64,000 nt of DNA from the NCBI GenBank assembly GCA_012295275.1, contig CM022677.1, positions 23,462,253-23,526,252 on the forward strand. The letters run 5' to 3'. The DNA comes from Chrysomallon squamiferum (taxonomy: Eukaryota > Mollusca > Gastropoda > Neomphalida > Peltospiridae). Below the pieces are notes generated by a model, which had not been told where the DNA came from, made no database searches, and saw nothing but the letters and a program-made list of their open reading frames with translations. Below are positions 56,220 to 64,000 of this stretch, piece after piece; position 1 is the first letter of the stretch; each line of letters starts with the position of its first letter. The position numbers and the translations under genes are program-made.

Positions 56220-57365
56220 CTTTTTAAAAAGGAAAAACAGAAAGGAGAATATGAAGAGAAAAGTTATTTGCTAAACTTTCAATACATTAAAAATGTATCT
56301 ATTTTAGAAAATTGCAAATTCTTTGTGTATATATGTGTCTGGGTATATGTGTAATTGTATATCTTCATCCCATACCTGAATTATTAAAAGCCTCTTCACC
56401 TAACAAACACAAAATATTATTAATATACAAATCAACATCATCATTATTAGTGGATAATAATAATAATAATAATAATAAGAATAATAAGAATAATACTCTT
56501 TAGAAAAGGAAAAACAGAAAGGAGAATATGGAGAGAAAAGTTATTTGCTAAACTTTCAATACATTAAAAACATATCTATTTTAGAAAATTGCAAATTTTT
56601 TGTGTATATATGTGTCTGGGTATATGTGTAATTGTATATTTTCATCCCATACCTGAATTATTAAAAGCCTCTTCACCTAACAAACACAAAATATTATTAA
56701 TATACAAATCAACATCATCATTATTAGTGGAAATAATAATAATAAGAATAATAAGAATAATAAGAATAATACTCTTTAGAAAAGGAAAAACAGAAAGGAG
56801 AATATGGAGAGAAAAGTTATTTGCTAAACTTTCAATACATTAAAAACATATCTATTTTAGAAAATTGCAAATTCTTTGTGTATATATGTGTTTGGGTATA
56901 TGTGTAATTGTACATGTTCATCCCATACCTGAATTATTAACAGCCTCTTCACCTAATAAACACATTATATCATTATTAATATACAAATCAACATCATCAT
57001 TATTAGTTGAAATAATAATAATAATAACAATAATAATAACAATAATAATAATAATAATAATAATTTTAAAAAGGAGAAAATGGAGAGAAAAATTATTTAC
57101 TAAACTTTCAATACTTGGAGTTGCATTTCCTGAAACTGTGAGATAAAATAAATGAAAGCAGAAAGAAGCAAAATTAACCAATAAAATGCATTAATTATAA
57201 CAGCAATAATAATAATAATAATAATAATAATAATTTAAAAATAAATAAATTAGAAAGACAGAAATAATACCAATCAGAAGTAATCTGAATGTTACCTACA
57301 ACATCTGCTACTTGTGATGTGTTCTTTCCTGAAATGTTTAAATAATAATGCATACCTTTCATAAA

Positions 57366-57398
<33 letters not shown>

Positions 57399-58257
57399 GA
57401 AGAAGAAGAAGAAGAAGAAGAAGAAGAAAACAAAAATTATTCACCACTGTTCTTAAACCATTAATAGTAACTACTCATCTGGTTAGAATTATTTGTATGG
57501 CAGCTGCTCAATAAATAAATAAATAATGATAGTACTGTGCTACCCCCTTACCTGGACATTTTTTCTGTGACAGTGCCAAAGTTTAGTTTTTGAATAAATA
57601 CCTTTGCAACTTTTACCACCATTCTGTGGTATAGGATTGTTACATTTACAAGTTTTTGTTTTGCCACGAGTTCCTTTTCCACAGGTGACACTACACTCTG
57701 TTTTCTTAAACATCCAGCAACTCCAACCACCATCCACTGTTAATACCAGTTTAATTAATAAAATTTAAATTCTGATTGTATTCATTATTTTTCCTCTTTG
57801 ATGTTGTTGCTGTGGTACTACTAGTAGTAGTAGTAGTTGTTATTATTCTTAGAGTGACGCAAAAGATAAATACATAAATATTACACTAAAAGATAAATAC
57901 CAAAAAAATATGACTAAAAGATAAATACATAAATATTACACCATTTTAATCTTTGTGATCATCTTAACAATATGGTTTATTCCAACTTTGTAATTTTGAA
58001 CTTAAATAAAAAATACAGTTTGAATATACTATATAGAATAATGTCTAACTAAAAAAAAATTCTGTCAACCAAAATTGTAAGATTTTTTCCTACCTTCTGT
58101 CCCTCTGACAAGTGCTTTTGACTTCGCTGAAATGTAAAGATAATAACAATAACAACAACAACAAAAACAAGAATAACAATAACAAAAACAACAATAATAA
58201 TAATAACTAATAATAATGATAATACAATAATAATAATAATAATAATAATAATAGTAG

Positions 58258-58320
<63 letters not shown>

Positions 58321-59507
58321 CTACACAAATAAAAAACAGAACTAATTATTTTCACTGATACTAAAATAGTAATAAATTGATATTTGAACATTAACTGTAC
58401 AAAGTTAACTTTTCAGAGTGTTATTATCATCATCATTATATTACAGTTACTGTCACCACTAAAGGTCTTTCCAATAAACACACATGCATGCACACACGCA
58501 CACACAGACTCACACAGCACTGTCACATATAATCCAACACTGCTCCAAGTTCATTGCCACTACTTCTATTACTGCTATCCACTGCAGCATTTTCCATTAC
58601 TGCTATTATTACTAAGTATGGTTAATGCATTCTATGAAAAAAATGCCCATATATTTTTGAAAATAAGAATAAAGATTATAACACCCACACACACATGCAC
58701 ACATGCACACATGCATGCACACACACACACATATGTACAGGAATTGATTACCAGGATCTTTTTTATTAGTTATATTTAAAAAAAAAAAAAAAACTGTTTA
58801 TAATCTCAAGTTATAGTAGGTTAGTATAAACTTTTAATTAAATGGAACTCATAAATTTCTGAACTAGAAAAAGGAAAATCCATAAAAACAACAAAAATAT
58901 TTCTTAAAAATATGCAGTATTTGAGAACTTTTTGTGAATTCAGAACCTTTTTGGATTTTAATATGAGACACAAATTATCAAGATGCATCCAGGCCACAAA
59001 AGTGATTTAGAAAATTTCTGATATCTTTTTTCCAGATGTATTTTTTGTAACAGTCAAGCAAAATATTAAAATATATTTAGTGTCACTTTCTGCAAAGCAC
59101 CAATAAATAACCCCAATATTTAGAAGTAGGTAACTCTTTTACATATCCATGTGAACTTAAGCTATAAATTTGTAAAACATGTTCTTATTGTTTTGCTGTT
59201 GGATGCAACACATTAAGTCAACTCTGCATCATCTCAACAAATTGGAATGTTTTTCTAGGTTTGGTACTTTCTACAGTTGGTCTGGTAGGTTTTGGTGTAA
59301 GTATACATGTATTTTAGCAAACTACAATTAATGTAATACATCACTTCTTAAATTAAATATGACCACCAGAGAGAAATTTAATTGAAGTAGATCTTAAACA
59401 CATTTTCTCTTAGATAGAAAAGCTTGAAATTAGAGTGTACTACACTGATACTTAAAAACTACCCCTGCTCTTTAAATGCTAAAGATAGTAAGAGAACAGT
59501 CATATGC

Positions 59508-59549
<42 letters not shown>

Positions 59550-59921
59550 ACAAAATATCACAAATAATTATTATACTGATTACTTTCTTACTTGGACATG
59601 GGACAGTTTCACATGACTCTGTAATAAAATTTATTCTAAAGCCTTCACAATCTCTTCCATATGAGGGTGCTATGATATTACACTGCCTAGATTTTATAAC
59701 CAAACGTGTACCAGGCCCACATGTCAATGAACATGTTTTTTCATCCCTGGTCCAGGAACTCCAACCTCCATCAGCTTGATTAAAAATAACACAGCAGTTA
59801 ATTATATGATCATTTTTTTTATTAGCAACGTATCTTAACAATCATAATAAAGTGTTAGGTCTATATTATTATTAGTCTCTGCATCTAAAACTATGGACAC
59901 ATTATCACAAACTGGCTGGTT

Positions 59922-59990
<69 letters not shown>

Positions 59991-61361
59991 CTGATAATGA
60001 ATGATTGTTCAAAAAGCCACATAAACGGTACTTGTGCAAATTCAAACAAAACTACAAGTGATTTTCTGCCAGTCTTTTTTATGTTCAGCGATTCTTTGTT
60101 CTTTATTCTGTATGTGATTAATAATTCCAGTTATATCTATATCTGTTATTCTAGAGCATTTCCCCCATGGATATTTCCTGTGACAAATATCAACAGGCAT
60201 GGAGCATGGTCACTGTTGTGTAGAAGGACCTGTAGGCTCATTGTTGTCTGCTGGTACCTCTCTGGGATGCGAAGACCTGAGACAGTTTGTGTCACTGGTG
60301 GTGGTGGATCTTTGGGATGTTGCTTTGTCTGACACACAGCCCTTCTGCTGGTTTGGACTGGAGGCAGTTGGGTTGGAGGAGCTGTGAGTAAGTACCATTT
60401 CATTAATAGCAGGCCATTAATACACAGATCACTGGAGGCCCAGTATTTGGGACATGCACGAAACAAGTGGTGGTGAGTGATCAAGCTGAAGATTGATAAT
60501 TTGGAACAACACTTGTTTACATAGTTTGTTGATAAACAAACAAAATTAAGAATAGTTTATCCTTGGCCTCTTCAAAAACCATATTATTGACCCAATTATT
60601 AAACCTTTTTATGTTGTCTGCAGTTCATGGTGACGATATATTGGTAAGGCTAACAGTATTGCTGTTTACAATACATATTCACGTCATGAAGATTTAAGAC
60701 ATAAAAATGTGTCAATATGTTAGAGTAAAAGTAAAAAAGGTCAATAAATAATTACCTTCAGAAATTTCTTGTAGGCCGATAGAAAGGATTTGTTGTGGTG
60801 CTTCCATTGTCTCTATAGCCTTGCATTTCATAGAAGCTCTAAAGTGTAACACTTCAGTTCTACCCACAGTTGGTGCGTGAGTATGTTCATTGGCATTAGC
60901 AATGATTGCTCCATTCAAAACTTTAACTTTAGCTTTACATTGTCACTGTTTTATTTGCCTTTTTGCATAATTCACACTCATAAAATACTACACCATTTGC
61001 AAGATCTTTTTACTTAACTTAGATATAGTCATCATGAATCAACACGTTTTTGCCTCAAGGAGAAGTAATCGTATCCATGTTGGATGATAACATTTGCAAA
61101 TGCACCAGTGCAATTAAAAGGCGAGTTCTAAATCAATTAACAAATCTATAATTTTTTTTTTTCTGCTATAGGTAGCACTTACTGAAGCTGAGAAGTGAAC
61201 AGTTTTAGTGTTTTTTTTGTTTTTATTCAGTTAACTGGAGGTTAAAGAGAAGGATACTTGACAGATAAAATAGGTAGGCAGGCGGCAATTGTCACAGGGG
61301 GAAATGACCTAAGGGGAAATCACTGAGGGAAATATATGGGGTGAAATGCATTGAAACCATG

Positions 61362-61392
<31 letters not shown>

Positions 61393-61672
61393 ATACATAT
61401 TAAACTATTGCTACAATGACAGGCTGTTGTTTTGTTTTATTTATTATATCTAGTTGTAAAAGCAAGCTCGTAAAGATGCAGACTGGCAAATATCTTTCAC
61501 TTTAGTTTCTAAATATCACATTTCACTTGTAAATTGTATCAAAAGTTATATATACCTGTGTGTGTGTGTGTGATAAAAAATGTGAATATTAATGATACAA
61601 AAACAAAGATCATACATTACCTCTCGATGTGAGGAATCCATTGAAAAGAAGTTGTATTATAATAAGGCTCAT
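55073..61672 (-). CDS. Gene C: short type I membrane protein with two TSP1 modules and a mini-exon stalk (13 coding exons, one frameshift)
   Basis: Start and stop of the assembled CDS; exons run from high to low coordinates. Order: signal (61672), C1, 33-nt mini, C2, 33-nt mini, 15-nt mini, four copies of a 24-nt mini, 54-nt juxtamembrane exon, TM, tail with TGA at 55075-55073. All ectodomain exons are phase 1-1 except C2, which is 185 nt instead of 186. The sum is 854 nt; one more base gives 855 and 284 aa. As written, C2 leaves in phase 0 and a TAG appears in the next mini-exon, so only a secreted fragment would be made. Either the assembly or allele lacks one A or the gene is disrupted. 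The signal exon and module C1 are closest to those of genes A and B; the tail and TM are of a different type. Confidence 0.75.
55454..55541 (-). CDS. Gene C exon: transmembrane segment
   Basis: Acceptor CCTCAG precedes 55541; donor GTAATT follows 55454; phase 1 in, 2 out, as in genes A and B. Reads DFQTLYL, then the hydrophobic run YIITGLFGAVAVTVISILAL, then LKW. Confidence 0.92.
55609..55674. repeat. (AG)n microsatellite beside the gene C TM exon
   Basis: Counterpart of 18646-18744; marks the end of homology between the two C-type copies. Confidence 0.95.
55839..55892 (-). CDS. Gene C exon: juxtamembrane linker
   Basis: Acceptor TTGCAG precedes 55892; donor GTAATG follows 55839; 54 nt, phase 1-1. 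Encodes GNVAPAQTKKEDLQKSYS. Hydrophilic, no cysteine. Confidence 0.75.
56072..56095 (-). CDS. Gene C exon: stalk mini-exon, copy 4 (closest to the membrane)
   Basis: Acceptor TTGTTAG, 24 nt, donor GTATGG; phase 1-1. Encodes GEEAANNS with the sequon NNS. Confidence 0.75.
56376..56399 (-). CDS. Gene C exon: stalk mini-exon, copy 3
   Basis: Same splice sites; encodes GEEAFNNS with the sequon NNS. Confidence 0.75.
56653..56676 (-). CDS. Gene C exon: stalk mini-exon, copy 2
   Basis: Same splice sites; encodes GEEAFNNS, identical to copy 3. Confidence 0.75.
56929..56952 (-). CDS. Gene C exon: stalk mini-exon, copy 1
   Basis: Acceptor TTATTAG, donor GTATGG; encodes (S/G)EEAVNNS. The first residue depends on which exon precedes it. 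Confidence 0.75.
57115..57129 (-). CDS. Gene C exon: 15-nt mini-exon
   Basis: Acceptor GTTTCAG precedes 57129; donor GTATTG follows 57115; phase 1-1. Encodes GNATP with the sequon NAT. Very short, so less certain. Confidence 0.55.
57296..57328 (-). CDS. Gene C exon: 33-nt mini-exon
   Basis: Acceptor ATTTCAG precedes 57328; donor GTAACA follows 57296; phase 1-1. Encodes GKNTSQVADVV with the sequon NTS. Confidence 0.72.
57552..57736 (-). CDS. Gene C exon: TSP1 module C2, one base out of frame
   Basis: Acceptor TAACAG precedes 57736; donor GTAAGG follows 57552. Reads DGGWSCWMFKKTECSVTCGK, then CNNPIPQNGGKSCKG, then HCHRK. The expected ending TGT-CCA-G is present, but the run of six A just before it puts it out of frame; four or seven would restore it. 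It has an extra cysteine in WSCW. Confidence 0.85.
58094..58126 (-). CDS. Gene C exon: 33-nt mini-exon between TSP1 modules
   Basis: Acceptor ATTTCAG precedes 58126; donor GTAGGA follows 58094; phase 1-1. Encodes TKSKALVRGTE, a basic linker between C1 and C2. Confidence 0.7.
58138..58318. repeat. (TAA)/(CAA)-rich microsatellite
   Basis: Long compound run of AAT and AAC triplets within a gene C intron. Confidence 0.93.
58319..59591 (-). other. Intron C1-mini (upstream part)
   Basis: No exon recognised. CA-rich tracts lie near 58480-58510 and 58680-58735, and a GT run at 59510-59548. Confidence 0.65.
59592..59774 (-). CDS. Gene C exon: TSP1 module C1
   Basis: Acceptor ATCAAG precedes 59774; donor GTAAGA follows 59592; 183 nt, phase 1-1. 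Reads DGGWSSWTRDEKTCSLTCGP, NIIAPSYGRDCEG, SCETVPCPS. Exon and flanking intron match A4/B4, so C1 derives from the same ancestor. Confidence 0.93.
59923..59988. repeat. (TA)n microsatellite
   Basis: Perfect AT run in the first intron of gene C. Confidence 0.95.
60146..60918 (-). pseudogene. FLYWCH/MULE-type transposon-derived gene fragment (two exons)
   Basis: Exon 1 (60918-60755) reads HTHAPTVGRTEVLHFRASMK and EAPQQILSIGLQEISEG before a GTAATT donor. Exon 2 (60381-60146) follows a TCACAG acceptor in matching phase and reads TQLPPVQTSRRAVCQ, IPERYQQT, LLHNSDHAPCLLIF, to TAA. This H-x-HAP, PQQI, ERYQQT pattern is, from memory, typical of the region after a FLYWCH zinc finger in MULE-related proteins. 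The zinc finger and transposase core are not present. It lies on the same strand in intron 1 of gene C. Confidence 0.65.
61362..61391. repeat. (TATC)n microsatellite
   Basis: Perfect tetranucleotide run in gene C intron 1. Confidence 0.95.
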
Positions 61673-61685
61673 TTAGTTTCTTTTT
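61621..61685 (-). CDS. Gene C exon: signal peptide
   Basis: Acceptor CTGCAG precedes 61685; ATG at 61672-61670; donor GTAATG follows 61621. Encodes MSLIIIQLLFNGFLTSR, one residue shorter than in A and B. Exon and flanks are clearly homologous to 3235-3302. Confidence 0.9.
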
Positions 61686-61804
61686 CTGCAGTATATAGAA
61701 TGATGGAATATAACTATTTATTTTGTGTAATCTTTGTTTTCTGGTTCTGATCTTTTTCGTTTCTATTTTGTTTTCATTTTTTTCATTTTTATTTTCCTTT
61801 GATA

Positions 61805-61838
<34 letters not shown>

Positions 61839-61879
61839 ATTATACACTATTTTACTGTTATGGTCTAAAAACAATCACA

Positions 61880-62020
61880 TGTCGTCTGCAGTCACTGGAT
61901 GAAAGATAAGGCGTAAAATGCGGTTTTCAAAGATGAAGAATAATTCGATTTACTAATTCACTGCAACATCAAAAATAAACATCGGTGAATATTTTGTTTT
62001 TAATCATTACGGTTTATATT
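61880..62020 (-). promoter_or_regulatory. Conserved upstream block of gene C
   Basis: Reverse-strand match to the blocks at 2686-2801 and 22484-22598, about 210-350 bp before the start codon. Weaker similarity continues to about 62110, including the short TTA run. Confidence 0.6.
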
Positions 62021-62110
62021 GTTTTTATAATTATAATTATTATTATTATTATTAAATGTTATTTATTTAAATTCAGATTTTACGTCCTACGGTCGAAGCG
62101 CAGATAACTC

Positions 62111-63767
62111 TATTTTGTTACTCTTTCATTTCTTCGAAACCAATTGCTTTAAAAGTGTTATAAGCTTTAACATAGTGTATGTGTGGTGTGTGTATGTGGG
62201 GGAGGGCTGGAGAAAAAAAATAATGAACACTTCTTGACCAGTTTAGCTAAAGACCTCGCAGCACTTTCTTATGTGTCTTTTATTTTATTTATTTATTTAT
62301 TTTTTATTCAGATGGTGCCTGGAACAAAAAAGAAAAGAAAAAGAAAAAGAAAAACGAAATTGAGCCAGACTGTTTTCAGAATGAAAGGGATCTCCAAATT
62401 CTTCGACACATATCTTCAAGTTTGGAATTGTTAAACTTCATTTCCGTTTTCAACTCCAAATACTGCTTGACCACTCCCCTTGTTCATCTGCTTGCAGACA
62501 TATGTTATTCAATATGTGATTGACATGGCACTGTTGCCGATCTCCACATTGATGTAGATTAAATGTTTGTCCAGGAATGGACAAAATGGATCAACCCATT
62601 AGTTGTTAATAAATATTTCCTGGTTTTATGTAGAGCATGAATAATAAAAAAAAATCAACAACAAACAAACAAAAGACCATCTTATGTAGTTCTTCTGTAC
62701 ACTATTTAGTTTCTAGGGTACATTCTCATGCACAAATAGTAACTTATGCACAGATACACTAGCCTGAGAATTTCACAAGCAACATGGATCTCGTTTTCTT
62801 GATGGTTTCAAACAACTCGGAATTATCCTTTTAAGCTGGACGTTCTGCACTGTTGGGAGAATCAGTATGATTGGGATTAATCCTTTCCTTTAGCCAAAAC
62901 ATTTGGCTTTCTTTCAGTTATGTTTCTGTAAAACATTATCTAACTAACCCTTCACTATCAACAGTCCAGGTGTTGTCACCTCTGATGACCAATATGTAGG
63001 TTTCTCTTCTTGCTTTCTTGAAGCCTGATTTGAGCAAGGATTGTGTGGACTAAGGAACTTTTGAAGAGTAAGAATTAGATCCACTTCAAATCTTGAAATG
63101 TGTTCCTCTTAGTTTATGCTTGCTCTCGATCATCTTGATTTAAGTACATTTGTAAAAATTGCTTCTGTTTATTTGATAGTGACATGAGAGACCCATTCAC
63201 GTGGTAAACATGGTCGTGGATTAATTCTTAAAATAATTTTCCATCCTGGTAATGCTGCATCCTTGGATGTCACTGAAAAACAGTTGTTGTAGACTCCGAG
63301 TTGCTGAAGGAACTTTTTTTTTATGATTTTAGAGACGTTCCATCCAAATGGTTCAGGTGATGAACACAAAATCTGAACCAGGAACTTGTCATTGATGAAC
63401 ACATTTCTTCTACTTCAGTCTTAATCAATAATCCATTGCAGTGATCACAGCTACCAAACATTGATCCAGTTGATATCTTTGGCTAAAAAGCTTCATCCGT
63501 GCCGGACGCAACTCTGATGAGGTTGGAGAGTTAGATGTTCTGAATCTCCTCACTGCTGTTGAACTGGTAGGTCGTCTGGTTAGGGTTTGCCATTCTCATC
63601 CTTGCAGCTGTAACAAGTACCCTGGATGGATTGGCTTTGCTCATGAATTTCTGCTTCTCTGGATCTCATCACTTTCGTATTTTTTCTTTTTTGTGTATTT
63701 AATGTATTTTATGGTTACGATTAACTTTAGCTCAAGAGATGGACTACACTAAGAATATGCATAAAGC

Positions 63768-63802
<35 letters not shown>

Positions 63803-64000
63803 ATAAACAAATAAATAAATAAATTTAAAAAGGTAGAAATTAAAGAAAAAACTTAAATTTAATATTAAAGAAAAAAACACAACAATTAGCACGTTTTTGT
63901 TCATTAGAAACACAACAAACACAATACACTTTTAAAACTGTATTAGCGCTTGCACCGAATATCCAGTATAGGAATAGAGTACTAAAATAATTTGTGTCAA
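62111..64000. other. Right flank, no gene recognised
   Basis: 62450-63720 is less AT-rich and may be an old repeat or degraded gene, but no frame shows a domain I recognise. A TAA run lies at 63766-63801. Confidence 0.6.

Larger units (their letters stand above)
55979..57111. repeat. Tandem array of four units of about 265-310 bp, each with a mini-exon
   Basis: Four successive units begin near 55979, 56289, 56568 and 56847. Each holds the same order: a TATCTATTTTAG-like start, a GTGTCTGGGTATATG region, the 24-nt mini-exon (minus strand), then a TAA microsatellite of varying length. Units 2 and 3 are the most alike. Confidence 0.92.

Noticed and set aside
57351-57380. Possible further mini-exon ending in ATGAAAG before GTATGC (minus strand)
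   Set aside because: Resembles the end of the gene A mini-exon at 16484, but the 5' side has been replaced by a TAA microsatellite and no acceptor AG remains.
58384-58779. Plus-strand frame of 131 residues
   Set aside because: Composed largely of CA-repeat (His-Thr) and low-complexity sequence within a gene C intron.
63169-63402. Minus-strand frame of 77 residues in the right flank
   Set aside because: No domain recognised, no splice-supported neighbours and no similarity to the family; not supported as a gene.

Overview
This is eukaryotic, intron-rich, AT-rich animal DNA with long (AG)n, (CA)n, (TAA)n and (TA)n microsatellites. The style, together with the TSP1-module proteins, suggests a lophotrochozoan and possibly a cephalopod mollusc. 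That assignment is an inference from composition; no marker gene here proves it.

The window holds one gene family: type I membrane proteins made of thrombospondin type-1 (TSP1) modules. Every ectodomain exon starts and ends in phase 1, so modules can be added, lost or skipped without shifting the frame. Gene A (+ strand, CDS 3248-17463) has a signal-peptide exon, eleven TSP1 exons (one with a destroyed splice donor), two mini-exons, a transmembrane (TM) exon and a short tail. Gene B (+, 23043-49869) begins with the same exons as A because of a segmental duplication (about 1-8010 versus 20359-27710). It then carries a repeating four-exon cassette, called W-X-Y-Z here, followed by two more TSP1 exons, two mini-exons, TM and tail. 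Gene C (-, 61672-55073) is a short relative: signal peptide, two TSP1 modules, a stalk built from mini-exons that mostly carry N-glycosylation sequons (one of them in four tandem copies), TM and a different tyrosine-bearing tail. Its second TSP1 exon is one base short in an A-run.

Layout: 1-2690, 5' flank with a relic Z exon; 3.2-17.5 kb, gene A; 18.1-18.6 kb, an orphan antisense copy of the C-type TM and tail exons; 18.7-22.5 kb, repeats and the duplicated flank; 23.0-49.9 kb, gene B, interrupted by a 200-N gap at 37752-37951 whose two sides are near-identical (probably unmerged contig ends); 49.97-51.87 kb, an inverted-repeat element just after the B stop; 51.9-54.9 kb, nothing coding seen; 55.1-61.7 kb, gene C with a FLYWCH/MULE-type fragment in its first intron; 62-64 kb, no gene recognised.

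The assembled exon lengths are self-consistent. Gene A sums to 2310 nt (769 aa with module A5). Gene B sums to 4371 nt (1456 aa), or 3975 nt (1324 aa) without the doubtful Y-Z pair. Gene C sums to 854 nt, one short of 855 (284 aa). These proteins probably act at the cell surface in adhesion or recognition; ligand and function cannot be read from the sequence.
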